Positions 53,405 to 62,106 of a DNA stretch of 64,000 nucleotides are shown one piece after another; the first letter of the stretch is position 1, and the number at the start of each line of letters is the position of its first letter. The stretch is from Planctomycetota bacterium (GTDB taxonomy: Bacteria > Planctomycetota > Planctomycetia > Pirellulales > UBA7805). The position numbers were made by a program, and so were the translations under genes. The stretch covers positions 1 through 64,000 of the forward strand of contig QQVP01000019.1 in NCBI GenBank assembly GCA_003389215.1, read 5' to 3'. The notes below the pieces were generated by a model, which made no database searches, was not told the origin of the DNA, and was given only the letters and a program-made list of their open reading frames with translations.

Positions 53405-53995
53405 TCACTTTGCGTTGCGGCGATGCCAATGGATGTATTTACCGCTCTTGCGATTGGAGAAGCGAATCTCCAATAGATGCTTGTTTAGCGAAAACAGGGT
53501 TTGATCTAACTTTAGCGGATCAATTTCTCGATTTTCGAGTACGATTGGCCAGTCAGCGTCCTGGAAGGCATCAAGGATTGTTTGAATGGGGGTTGGAGTC
53601 TCGTAAATTTTCACTTTCCGAATTGTCTTTCCCTCGTACGACAGGATCCCGCTCCGTCGATCCCACGATGGCCGCTCGTCGCCCAGTGCCGTGGTGGAAA
53701 GACCAGATTCTGAGCGAAGCCAATCGGCGTAGGTGGAGTCTATGAAGCCAATCCTCACTGCTGCCTCAATTAGACCGGCAATCGGAGCTTGGCCGAATTT
53801 GCGAATCCATATCTCCAGGACCTGTTCGCCGTTCGCCCGATCACGGATTAGTTGTGTACGTTCCTCGCTTGGGAACTGACGACGCAGCAATCGCATGAGT
53901 CCTGTGTAACTCGTAATCTCGCGGTACAGACGACCAAGTTCCGCCCGTACGTCTTGGGGGATGTCGTCTACGCACAGCTGCGAATCGCTGAACAT
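53405..53995 (-). CDS. Protein with death-fold-like N-terminus and winged-helix-like C-terminus
   Basis: 196 residues, start fixed by GGAGGT 6 nt before the ATG at 53995. Residues about 12-95 are predicted as five or six helices; the pattern VLEIWIRKFGQAPIAGLIEAAVRIG matches the W-x(4)-G-x(2)-P/A-x(3)-L spacing of death-fold domains and the related effector-associated domains of bacterial conflict systems. Residues about 108-196 (WDRRSGILSYEGKTIRKV, ILDAFQDADWP, LFSLNKHLLEIRF) resemble a winged-helix-like module common in planctomycetes and fused to many partners. No enzyme domain is present, so an adaptor or sensor role is the best guess. It lies next to the recombinase, on the same strand. 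The death-fold assignment is by eye only. Confidence 0.6.
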   Translation of the reverse strand: MFSDSQLCVDDIPQDVRAELGRLYREITSYTGLMRLLRRQFPSEERTQLIRDRANGEQVLEIWIRKFGQAPIAGLIEAAVRIGFIDSTYADWLRSESGLSTTALGDERPSWDRRSGILSYEGKTIRKVKIYETPTPIQTILDAFQDADWPIVLENREIDPLKLDQTLFSLNKHLLEIRFSNRKSGKYIHWHRRNAK

Positions 53996-54163
53996 CGTGG
54001 ACCTCCGTTTCGTTTTCGGCTCCTGATGTACCCCTCAATTCACCGTGACGAATTGACCTTCAGAATGCAAACAATTCTGCCGCCGTGCTGAAGGAGTGTC
54101 GTTAAAGCGTCACCGGTCTTGAGGTTACGTCATCTGATCGTCGCCAGTCGCGGGCAACACGCG

Positions 54164-54814
54164 CTATCGCGGAAACCGCGACCAGCGGGGCAAATGACCG
54201 TTCGACCCACGGGAATCAGATGGATCTGGGCGACTGTCCTCGCTGGACCCAGACTCCGTCGGCTGGTCGGTCGCCGGTCGCTCGACATTGACCATCCGGG
54301 TGAATTCACGATGCCATTCGGTATGGCTGGACCCTGTAAACGGCGCACTGTATTCGATTGCCGTGGACACGGGGAGCGACAAGTGGTGGCCGTCAACCAA
54401 GTCAAATGCCGCGGAATGCTGTCCATTGATACCGATGGTGTAAGTCACCGTCCACCGGGGACGGCCGGCGAGTCTCGCCAGCATCTGGAATGGTGGATCG
54501 ACGATCATGGATGTGGGTGTCCAATTAAGGTGCAGTCGTATTCGCGTGAATTGGTTAGGAGTCCTCCCAGCGCCCAACTGCGATCTGGCGAACCGTTCAA
54601 CGCCTTGTTGGTCAACATGCACATGATGGCCACGACATGTTTGCTTCAGTACGATGACGCTCGTGGTCAACAGAGGGTCGCTGGGAGGAGAAATACCACA
54701 GCAAACCACATTTACGTGGCTTACTCGTCGCAGGAAGTCGATCTTTGCCCACGCGTCTGGCGAGAATCGAATGGAAGTAATCCGCTGTCCTTGTGGCTCG
54801 TGCGCCTCAGCCAC
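54164..54814 (-). CDS. Degenerate JAB/MPN-domain-like protein
   Basis: 216 residues, GTG start at 54814, 42 nt after the 261-residue protein. The pattern IRFSPDAWAKI, CCGISPPSDPLL, GRTPNQFTRIRLH, and late RWTVTYTIG...PVSTAIEYSAPF matches a planctomycete JAB/MPN group known for the IWLHTHPGxSxxPSGxD metal site. Here the site reads RIRLHLNWTPTSMIVD: one histidine remains, and the second histidine, serine and spacing are lost. The upstream glutamate (normally TEIGGFGIS) is replaced by NVVCCGIS. It should be catalytically dead if it is a JAMM protein. The C-terminal ~50 residues are Ser/Arg/Pro-rich and disordered. An antisense frame of similar length on the plus strand is rejected. Confidence 0.55.
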   Translation of the reverse strand: MAEAHEPQGQRITSIRFSPDAWAKIDFLRRVSHVNVVCCGISPPSDPLLTTSVIVLKQTCRGHHVHVDQQGVERFARSQLGAGRTPNQFTRIRLHLNWTPTSMIVDPPFQMLARLAGRPRWTVTYTIGINGQHSAAFDLVDGHHLSLPVSTAIEYSAPFTGSSHTEWHREFTRMVNVERPATDQPTESGSSEDSRPDPSDSRGSNGHLPRWSRFPR

Positions 54815-54856
54815 TTCGATAGGCTTCTTTAGACCAGCTGGCCAGCAGCATCTTCA

Positions 54857-55642
54857 TCAAGCAACGCGAATCGAGGTTGAGACCGGCTGACGTGAAGAGA
54901 ATGGCATGTCGAATCGACTGTTGAAAAAGTCGAAATGCGACGCGCCTCGATAACCACAGAGGTCAGTCGACGGGTCTGAGAGTTGGAAGACCTGCTTGGT
55001 TGGAAACCGCCGCATGTCCGCAAATACGGCGACTGCCTTCTCCCAGTGTTGGCTCACCCAGTCAAGTGGATAGAGCACCAGGCCCGAGTACGAACGGCAA
55101 AGCCGGTTCATCATTTTTTGTGGCGAGACGCGAGCACGCTCCGCTACGACATCCAGCTCAGGGCCACTGCCATTAAGGAAGAGCGCGTCTTTGGCGCGAA
55201 AACCTGCCCACAGGTTGGGCAGACGCAGGACACGCGCCTTCGGTTGGTCGACATAGTACGCCAGTCGATCGAGGTTAAGGGCCAGGCGGAGCATGGTTTT
55301 GTTGGCCGGATCGATAAATGGACCATGCCCTCCGTCTCGCGGCTTCAGGCTGAGGTCCTTGCAGAAGCGACTATTCTCGCGACTGCCCCATTGCACTCCC
55401 CAAGGAACACGAGATGCGACGTAGCCGGCTAGGCGAATGCTTTGACCGCGTGGGTCGCTCGGGTGGTCATGTAGTACGACAATTACAAGGTTCTGAACCT
55501 CAATGAATCCGTCGACGATGGGGCCGCAGGTCACATAACTCAGGGCGCCTCTGTGGCGTGGATGTTGATATGTGCTGAGGTTTCGACGACGGACAATCTG
55601 TCGTCGCCAACGAGAGAGCAAATTTGTGTGAGACGTGATCAT
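54857..55642 (-). CDS. Hypothetical protein, third gene of a four-gene operon
   Basis: 261 residues, not recognised. The ATG at 55642 has AAAGGAG about 9 nt upstream and overlaps the end of the 73-residue gene by ATGA, so start and coupling are well supported. The N-terminal part is basic (LLSRWRRQIVRRRN). A strand-rich middle holds VIVVLHDHPSDPRG, and the C-terminal half has ALNLDRLAYYV and YSGLVLYPLDWVSQHW. There are no membrane segments or signal peptide, and no catalytic motif I can defend. The HDHP cluster resembles a JAMM histidine pair, but the aspartate that should follow is absent. Its role is tied to the downstream degenerate-JAB protein by operon context. Confidence 0.65.
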   Translation of the reverse strand: MITSHTNLLSRWRRQIVRRRNLSTYQHPRHRGALSYVTCGPIVDGFIEVQNLVIVVLHDHPSDPRGQSIRLAGYVASRVPWGVQWGSRENSRFCKDLSLKPRDGGHGPFIDPANKTMLRLALNLDRLAYYVDQPKARVLRLPNLWAGFRAKDALFLNGSGPELDVVAERARVSPQKMMNRLCRSYSGLVLYPLDWVSQHWEKAVAVFADMRRFPTKQVFQLSDPSTDLCGYRGASHFDFFNSRFDMPFSSRQPVSTSIRVA

Positions 55643-55860
55643 GTTGGGCGACTCCTTTTTACTGAGACAAGAGTGTGGACACGGGCTGGACGTATGGGCG
55701 GTGGGAATAGAACGGATCGCTGGGCGTCGAGTTCATCCCAGTCGACGACGAGCGGTGGTCGCTCTTGCTGAATGTCAGGGCCATTGCTTGAGTCGGTCGC
55801 CGATTCGGCGTTGAAGAAGTCAACAATTGGAGGTCGGAACTGTTGATGTGTTTGCGTCAT
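55639..55860 (-). CDS. Small hypothetical protein, second gene of the operon
   Basis: 73 residues, ATG at 55860 with AAAGGA about 11 nt upstream. Polar and proline-rich (PPLVVDWDELDAQRS, LFPPPIRPARV), likely largely unstructured; no match known to me. It overlaps the next gene by 4 nt. The overlap and Shine-Dalgarno site are the evidence that it is real. Confidence 0.55.
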   Translation of the reverse strand: MTQTHQQFRPPIVDFFNAESATDSSNGPDIQQERPPLVVDWDELDAQRSVLFPPPIRPARVHTLVSVKRSRPT

Positions 55861-55987
55861 CAGTACGGTTTTCCTTTCTGAAAGTTGCGTCGCGGGCGAT
55901 GCAACGTGAGCGCAAAGAATAGGCCCAGGGTCTCATTTTCTGAGAGACACTGGGCCGGTGGAGGATCCCACGTAGTAGGTTTACGTG

Positions 55988-56176
55988 TCAGATAGCGGCA
56001 TCCAAATCGTCTTCGGGTTGCCGGTCCGTGGCAGGGGCGGAAGAATCACGCTGCTGACGAAGCCAATGCAATGCCATTGCGTGGGCGATGCAATCGATGA
56101 AATCGTCGAGGGCGTTCGCCGCGACATCGTGTTCATCGGTGCTCGTCGTTCTTGGTGGCTCAGCCTTCAGGTTCAC
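55988..56176 (-). CDS. Small hypothetical protein, first gene of the operon
   Basis: 62 residues. The start is a GTG at 56176 with AAAGGAG exactly 6 nt upstream, a strong site that decides the frame. The middle (ALDDFIDCIAHAMALHWLRQQR) is amphipathic helix; both ends are polar. No known family. It is followed after 127 nt by the 73-residue gene on the same strand, so membership in the operon is likely. Confidence 0.5.
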   Translation of the reverse strand: MNLKAEPPRTTSTDEHDVAANALDDFIDCIAHAMALHWLRQQRDSSAPATDRQPEDDLDAAI

Positions 56177-56261
56177 AGTGGGCTCCTTTGATATTGAAAA
56201 AGGTCGATGCCCTAATTGTCTTCACCTTAAGATGACACGTTTCCCGCAGTTGTTTAGCGCG

Positions 56262-56546
56262 TTATTGGAACGCACGACTGCATGCCAGAAGCCAGGATTG
56301 GGCCGTATGCAACGACGGGCGGCGACGGTCTGATGCCACGTCGAGGCCGGTCGAAAAAGTCTTTGTCGGGATCTGAGCCAACCATAGGAGCAGGTGCGGC
56401 GGAAAGCCGCATGTCGGACAGGTGTGCGTAAACCACAGCAAAGAGACGCCCAAGTGCACAGCGCAGCCGAGAATGAAGAGAATAGCCATCGCGGCAGCGA
56501 GCAAGAGAAGCAACAGCCGACGAATGTTTTTCAGCCAGTCTGTCAT
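56262..56546 (-). CDS. Small membrane protein with CPTC motif
   Basis: 94 residues from the ATG at 56546 (MTDWLKNIRR). Two hydrophobic segments (LLLLLLAAAMAILFILG and HLLLWLAQI) flank a CPTCGF motif that could bind zinc or form a disulfide. Shine-Dalgarno evidence is weak. An overlapping frame at 56254-56598 competes for the same stretch but is charged and shows no domain. It may be the promoter-proximal partner of the small operon, or unrelated. Confidence 0.4.
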   Translation of the reverse strand: MTDWLKNIRRLLLLLLAAAMAILFILGCAVHLGVSLLWFTHTCPTCGFPPHLLLWLAQIPTKTFSTGLDVASDRRRPSLHTAQSWLLACSRAFQ

Positions 56547-56648
56547 GCAGGCGGCCGTCAGCTCTGCCACCATTGTAGTGAGTTAATTGGTCGGTCATGA
56601 TATCTCTAGTGAATCGATCCTGCCGACCTGTCTATTTGAGGGCACAAG

Positions 56649-58004
56649 ATGACAACCGCTGCGCTCGATTTCACGTATAAGTACGCGTTCCCGTCGGCTG
56701 TAGGCGAAACGCAAAGCGGTTTCGGACTGCGGTTGGCGACCTGTGGCGCGAAGCAACAGCAGCCGCACTTCTTCGATGGCAAATTGCTCGCCCCGCGCGA
56801 AATGGGTGAGATGCTGCTTGTGCTAAGCAACGTCGTGCGTACACATTTCTTCCTGCCCCGGCCTGCTCTACTTGATCCGGTCGTTACCACCAACGAAGCC
56901 GTCATCCGCTTCGAGGGATTCAGCGGTTGTTGTGGTGTTTATGCACGGGTCGATCTGCCGGCTGAGGCGTTTCAGAGCGATCACCTTGGTCGCGGCACGA
57001 CGAATGTAGACTTCAACGATCCGATGCGAGCTGCCCTTTCGCGTTTGCGCGATCACGACGATGCCAGGCTGGCCGTTGGCGCTGACGGCGTTGAACTGAG
57101 CAAGAATAACGAGACGGTGGTCGAGAAAAAGGTCAGACTGCCGATCCGCTGGATCAAGGGTTTCAGCGAAGTGCAACTCTATCAGCCAGCAATGCAAATC
57201 AAGCTGGAGTCGTCCGGCAATGAAGCACGACAGTTTGTTCGCAGTCTTCCCCGGGCTGGCGCACCGAAGCGCCCCTCCTACGTCACGCAAACAGGCAAGG
57301 CACTTCGGCTAAGTCAGCGAGCAAGCAAGGGGGCTGTCAAGTTTTTGGGTACGCACCGCGTTCGCGTACTCGAACCGCTCATGAATACCGCGAAGACATT
57401 GCGCGTATGGGCCGACGAAGATTCCGGTTCCACCGCATGGGAAGTCATTCTGCGAGCGGGTCGGTTCTTTCTCATGCTCAGCCCAGAGGTCTATCGCGGT
57501 TTTTCCGGCGAAGGCCAGGCTCTGGAGAAGCTCGCCGGTCACGACTGGCAGGATGCCCTCTCGCAAGTGCAAGACCAGCTTAAGTGGCAAGCGCAGCTCG
57601 ATGTCGACGACATCGCTGGCGAAACCGGGCTGGCGGAGAAGCAAGTCAACGCGGCGCTCGCGGTTCTCGGGTCGCGTGGATTAGCCGGATACGATGCGGG
57701 CCGCGAAGCCTATTTTCATCGCGAACTGCCGTTTGATCTTGCACAGGTCGAAGAGCTGCAGCCGCGACTCAAGGCCGCGCGAAAACTGCTCGATGGCGCC
57801 GGCGTGCGCGTGCTGCAGCAGGCCGTCGCCGATGAGCAGGACGTCGAGGTTGACGGCACGGACGTCAAACATCTTGTGCGTTTGCGGCCTTCAGGCGACA
57901 AGTGTTCCTGCCCCTGGTTCAGCAAGCATCTCGGACAGCGCGGGCCGTGCAAACACATTCTGGCTGCGCGAATTTTCACTGACGATGACGAATCACTCGA
58001 ATGA
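56649..58004 (+). CDS. SWIM zinc-finger protein
   Basis: 451 residues, ATG at 56649 with GAGGG about 7 nt upstream. The C-terminus carries a SWIM motif: C419, C421, C434 and H436 (CSC ... GPCKH). SWIM fingers bind DNA or proteins. The N-terminal 200 residues form a beta-rich domain I do not recognise; the middle (KTLRVWADEDSGSTAWEVILRAGRFFLMLSPEVYRGFSGEG) and a winged-helix-like stretch (IAGETGLAEKQVNAALAVLGSRGLAGYDA) fit the SWIM proteins found beside MoxR-ATPase and VWA genes. The DUF6493 gene follows within 24 nt, so the two act together. No MoxR or VWA gene is visible. Confidence 0.8.
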   Translation: MTTAALDFTYKYAFPSAVGETQSGFGLRLATCGAKQQQPHFFDGKLLAPREMGEMLLVLSNVVRTHFFLPRPALLDPVVTTNEAVIRFEGFSGCCGVYARVDLPAEAFQSDHLGRGTTNVDFNDPMRAALSRLRDHDDARLAVGADGVELSKNNETVVEKKVRLPIRWIKGFSEVQLYQPAMQIKLESSGNEARQFVRSLPRAGAPKRPSYVTQTGKALRLSQRASKGAVKFLGTHRVRVLEPLMNTAKTLRVWADEDSGSTAWEVILRAGRFFLMLSPEVYRGFSGEGQALEKLAGHDWQDALSQVQDQLKWQAQLDVDDIAGETGLAEKQVNAALAVLGSRGLAGYDAGREAYFHRELPFDLAQVEELQPRLKAARKLLDGAGVRVLQQAVADEQDVEVDGTDVKHLVRLRPSGDKCSCPWFSKHLGQRGPCKHILAARIFTDDDESLE

Positions 58005-58028
58005 TCGTCTGTGAGTAGGGGTACCGTG

Positions 58029-61000
58029 ATGTCACCAGAAGATCTGGAAAAATTTGTTGCTACGGCCGATTCCACGGGCCTCGCGGACGCAACGGCCAAC
58101 CTCACGGAAGCGGAGCGACGAAAGCTCTCCAAAACCGCCCAATCGCTGAAGCGCGAAATCGAGAGTGTCCGCTGGACGAATACCGGCACGCGCCGTGAGC
58201 CTCTCGATCGTTTGATGGGCTACCTCGGCCTTAAGAAGCTCAAGAAAAAAGTCGAGTTGTGGGACCAGTTGCGAACGGCGGATCTGGCACTGCTGGCCGT
58301 CGGTCCGCGCTCGGCTATCAAAAAGACCGGGATCCGTCGACCGTACGGCGAGTCCTTCGATCAGGAGTACGTTGGCGTGCGGATCCTCTGCGATCGAAGG
58401 CCCGAATGGATCGACGAACTGATCGACGACTTACTTTCTGGTGATCTCTGGACCATCGATTGGGACACACTCAGGCAGCTCATTAAGAAGGACGTTTGTC
58501 GAAAGCCGACTTCCGACGGCTACTACCGCCTGTTGACCCAAATGTCGTCGCATCGGCGTTACGAAAACAAGAACGTTACGCTTAGCGAGGAACTAGCCGC
58601 CGAGCCGGAGCTACTCGATGACCTGTGGAAATTTTTCGAGGTTGATACCGATGCGTTCGCGTACGAATGGGATCATCGTGCTGACAGCACATTTGAAAGC
58701 TGGCCCACCGCTTTTCGCAACCTTGCCGCGAGCGGCCACCTGGACCGCGCGCGTCTGCTCGACGCGACGCTCGCCGGTCTGACCACCGGTTTCAAACAGA
58801 ATATTCTTTCCGGGTTCGCGCGGCTCCATGAATCACTTGAGCCAACGGGCGACGAAATGGCGGCACGGCAAATGACCTATAGCGATCTGATCTCCTCGCC
58901 CGTGTCGCAAGTGGTGAGCTTCACAATCAAAATGATCAAGAAGCTGGACAAGGAAGCACAGCTCGACGACGAGGCGCTGGTGCTGTCAGCCGGCCGGGTG
59001 TTCGATGTGCGGACCAAGGGTCCGCCGAAATCCGTTATCACGCTTTTCAAAAAAGTTGCCAGGCGCCGGCCGAACCTGGCGCGACAAGTCGGCCGCGCGC
59101 TCGTGCCCGCGCTCGACCATCCGGCTGAAGACGTTCAAAGCGCCGCCATCGATCTGCTGGCAACCTTGGCGGATAAACTCGATACCAGTCTGGCCAGCCA
59201 AATCTACGATCGTCTGGACAGTCTACCCGCCACGATTCGTCCCCAAGCGGCTCAGCTTGTCGGGAAGCTAGGCGGAACGGTCGAAGATGCCCCAGTGGCC
59301 GAATCGACCGTCGACGTCGGCGCTGCTTTGGCCGAATGTCGCGAAAGGGCCGCGGCTCTCGATCCGCGCTGGCGGAAACTGGCTGGAATTGACGACGCGA
59401 TTGCCGCGGTGGAATCTTCTACCTGGGCTGGACCGCTAGACTTTGAAATGACGGATGTCCCGCTGCTCTCGGCCGTCGACTCGGTCGAACCGATCGAGTC
59501 GATGGAACAATTGATCGATGAAGTGGCGCACGCCCTCGAGTCGGTTGAATCGGCCATCAACGTCGAACGAATACTCGATGGCATGAGCCGCCTATCCGAT
59601 CAGCGCACCGATGACTTTGAGTGTCGCGTTGCCCCGTTGGTGAAGCGAGCTGCCAAAATTGCCAACGCCGAAGCGCGTGGGATTGCAAATCAATCCTTCA
59701 TGTTCCCACAGCTATCGCATCTGTTGGGCGTTTGGCTCGCCGACTCGCCCGATCGCGTGCTACCGGATTACCGCTATCATCGAGATCCAGAGCCCGTCTG
59801 CGATTTCATTAACGCCCGTCTTGAAGCGCTGTGTGTACAACTTGAGAGCCGCCGGGCAGCGCCGCTACTAGCAATGCCGACGCACGAGCGAGGCTGGATT
59901 GAGCCCACCGCGATTGTCGCCCGCTGGCAAGAAATCGAGAATCGCGATCTTGAGCCGAATCGATACGATCTGATGCAGGCGTTGCTACGCATGGCTCCCG
60001 AGGGACGAGATGTCGCGCTGACTGAGGCTGCGAAGCTGGCGCACCCCTGGGCGCGGCCTTTGCGATGGGCGCTCGGAAGCGACGACGCGCCGCAAACATC
60101 GGACGAACGATCGGCCGATGTTTGGCTCACAGCTGGCCGTTGTCGCTCGCCTTACGCCCGACTCAATGAACTGGTCGACCTCAAACTCGAAGACGCTGGG
60201 CCGGACGCGGTCGAGCCGGCACAATACCACTGGTCTGCCAAAATCCGCGAGACACATCATCAGGACGAAACCTATCGTCATGCCGTTATGACGGTGGACG
60301 TTCGCCCCGACATCAGCAAAAAGATGGCCAAACAGTGGTATTTCCCCACCGTCGGCATGCATGCGCCTACCCTAGGCTACTCGCCATATGGAGCAAATGG
60401 GGCGTGGATTTACGATTGGGTCAGCCTCGTCTGGCCAGCCAAGCTCGACGGCGTATTTGCCAACGCCATTCGTGCGATGATGAAGCGGATTGACGACACA
60501 AGCTCGACGCTCGACCCGAATCACGAGTTTCTCAATCCGCTCTTCGACGCCGATCGACCGCTAAGCAAGATCGCCCGACTGATGGCAGTGATTGGTATCG
60601 CTGGTCGCGATCAGGACGTTCGCGGCCTGGCAATCGATGCGGTTGTGGAAACGATTGCCGATGGTCGTTTACATCCCGACCAACTCGGCGAAACGCTCAC
60701 CACGCTCACGACGCGGTACTGGCTCAAGCTCAATCGCCTTTCGGAAACGCTTGCGGAGGTCGCGCGTGTTTCGCCACTGCACGCCTGGACGACGATGATC
60801 GCACTCGACCGACTTCTCGCAAGTTATGATGAATTACCGCGCGACGCCCATTACCTGCTGGCGCTGTTGCAGCAGCTTCATGCACAGTTTGGTTTGCCGC
60901 TGGTGCCCGAAGCGGCAAACATACTCGAGGGTGTTAAAGGTGCAAGCAAAACGGCAAAGCTGGCCAAGGCGCTCAACGGCTTCGCGCCGGCGGAACCGAC

Positions 61001-61097
61001 TGCCGCATGCGATGAAGCACGGCTGGCGAAACTCGAATCGCGGCTGACTCGCGCCGAGCGCTGGGCAGGCGTGTGCGCCATGTCGGACACCGTTTGA
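58029..61097 (+). CDS. DUF6493-family protein (HEAT-like repeats)
   Basis: 1022 residues from the ATG at 58029, preferred because AGGGG lies about 8 nt upstream; a GTG at 58011 would add six codons. The N-terminal region matches DUF6493: a helical stretch, CDRRPEWIDELIDDLLSG, then ESWPTAFRNLAASGHLDRARLLDATLAGL and ARLHESLEPTGDEMAARQ. HEAT-like helical repeats follow (VGRALVPALDHPAEDVQSAAIDLLATLAD), and a variable C-terminal half. The family is often encoded next to SWIM proteins; molecular function is not established. The size and repeats suggest a scaffold that binds other proteins. Confidence 0.75.
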   Translation: MSPEDLEKFVATADSTGLADATANLTEAERRKLSKTAQSLKREIESVRWTNTGTRREPLDRLMGYLGLKKLKKKVELWDQLRTADLALLAVGPRSAIKKTGIRRPYGESFDQEYVGVRILCDRRPEWIDELIDDLLSGDLWTIDWDTLRQLIKKDVCRKPTSDGYYRLLTQMSSHRRYENKNVTLSEELAAEPELLDDLWKFFEVDTDAFAYEWDHRADSTFESWPTAFRNLAASGHLDRARLLDATLAGLTTGFKQNILSGFARLHESLEPTGDEMAARQMTYSDLISSPVSQVVSFTIKMIKKLDKEAQLDDEALVLSAGRVFDVRTKGPPKSVITLFKKVARRRPNLARQVGRALVPALDHPAEDVQSAAIDLLATLADKLDTSLASQIYDRLDSLPATIRPQAAQLVGKLGGTVEDAPVAESTVDVGAALAECRERAAALDPRWRKLAGIDDAIAAVESSTWAGPLDFEMTDVPLLSAVDSVEPIESMEQLIDEVAHALESVESAINVERILDGMSRLSDQRTDDFECRVAPLVKRAAKIANAEARGIANQSFMFPQLSHLLGVWLADSPDRVLPDYRYHRDPEPVCDFINARLEALCVQLESRRAAPLLAMPTHERGWIEPTAIVARWQEIENRDLEPNRYDLMQALLRMAPEGRDVALTEAAKLAHPWARPLRWALGSDDAPQTSDERSADVWLTAGRCRSPYARLNELVDLKLEDAGPDAVEPAQYHWSAKIRETHHQDETYRHAVMTVDVRPDISKKMAKQWYFPTVGMHAPTLGYSPYGANGAWIYDWVSLVWPAKLDGVFANAIRAMMKRIDDTSSTLDPNHEFLNPLFDADRPLSKIARLMAVIGIAGRDQDVRGLAIDAVVETIADGRLHPDQLGETLTTLTTRYWLKLNRLSETLAEVARVSPLHAWTTMIALDRLLASYDELPRDAHYLLALLQQLHAQFGLPLVPEAANILEGVKGASKTAKLAKALNGFAPAEPTAACDEARLAKLESRLTRAERWAGVCAMSDTV

Positions 61098-61316
61098 CTT
61101 TTTCAAAAGACACGCGTCGCGATTGGCGAGTGCACTGCTCGTTCCCTGGCCGTTGGGACTTACAAGAAAATACGTGCAACACTAGCGCGCACAGATGAGG
61201 GCGATTTAGGCAGCCTGTCGACGGCCCGGTAGCACGCACGACTCGGAAGGCGCCTTGTTACTGCCACCCCAGACGTAGCTCGACCTGCGTCAACGATGTA
61301 AAATCTATTTCGTGCC

Positions 61317-61745
61317 ATGAATGAGTTCCGGGCATTTCCGGGGCAGCTCAAGATGCCATTTCCCGTTGACATCAAGTACGTCACCGAGACCGAACGCAAG
61401 CTGGGCGTGAAGTTTCCGCCGTCGTATGTCACACGAATAGTGAAGTCGAACGGCGGAGAGGTGGAGGCTCCGCCGGATGTATGGTCGCTCTACCCAATCT
61501 ACGACACAAGTGACAAGAAACGCCTTAAGCGTACCTGCAATGACGTCGTGCGTGAGACGAAAGCCGCGAAAGAGTGGCCCGACTTTCCGCCGGCTGCGGT
61601 CGCGATTGGCGCGAACGGATGTGGCGATCAACTTGTCCTTATCCCGCAGGCTGACGCTCCAGACATTCTCGGCAGCGAAGTCTATTGGTGGGACCACGAG
61701 ACGGGAGAATTGAATAAAGTGGCGGATGACCTGGCCGACCTATGA
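61317..61745 (+). CDS. SMI1/KNR4 (SUKH) family protein, likely immunity protein
   Basis: 142 residues. The signature at about 18-40 (TETERKLGVKFPPSYVTRIV) and the later VYWWDHETGEL fit SUKH domains, which are best known as immunity proteins against polymorphic toxins. A TAAAAT at 61299-61304 could be a -10 element. It starts the plus-strand run of small genes after a 219-nt gap. No toxin gene is next to it, so the cognate toxin is unknown. Confidence 0.75.
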   Translation: MNEFRAFPGQLKMPFPVDIKYVTETERKLGVKFPPSYVTRIVKSNGGEVEAPPDVWSLYPIYDTSDKKRLKRTCNDVVRETKAAKEWPDFPPAAVAIGANGCGDQLVLIPQADAPDILGSEVYWWDHETGELNKVADDLADL

Positions 61746-61794
61746 CGTCAGCGTCCCCGTATCCCAGCCCTTAACGGGCGATCAAGACGGGACA

Positions 61795-62067
61795 ATGAAA
61801 ATGCGACAACCTGGCACGCACCAACACGAAATCCACGCGACGATTCAATCACTCATCTCGAATAACTACCCAGGCTGTTCTGCCGAATTTATCGGTGACC
61901 CAACTGGCAACATTCGACGCCGTTCGTTCGGATTCCGTATCGTTGACTCCAAGGGCCAACATCGAACCGAGACGATCTGGGTAGGACCGTCGTTTTATAA
62001 ACTGCCGAACAAACAGTGGCTGGCGGAAGAAGTCAAGCGAGCCCACGGTACATTCTCCGATTGCTAA
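61795..62067 (+). CDS. Hypothetical protein in the immunity-like array
   Basis: 90 residues from the ATG at 61795; an ATG at 61801 is an alternative. It has a helix-strand beginning (HEIHATIQSLISNNYPGCSAEF), then two likely strands (SFGFRIVDSKG, TETIWVGPSFYKL) and a helical end. No family is recognised. It sits 49 nt after the SUKH gene. Confidence 0.5.
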   Translation: MKMRQPGTHQHEIHATIQSLISNNYPGCSAEFIGDPTGNIRRRSFGFRIVDSKGQHRTETIWVGPSFYKLPNKQWLAEEVKRAHGTFSDC

Positions 62068-62106
62068 CATCGCCCAACAGATTCGGACAACTGGGTCCTT
62101 CGAGAA

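Noticed and set aside
54119-54832. A 237-codon plus-strand open frame opposite the degenerate JAB-like gene
   Set aside because: The minus-strand frame aligns by pattern to a known protein group and is part of an ordered operon; the plus-strand translation does not.
56254-56598. A 114-codon minus-strand frame overlapping the small membrane protein
   Set aside because: Its translation is charged and without structure; the overlapping frame encodes two hydrophobic segments and a CPTC motif. Neither is certain.
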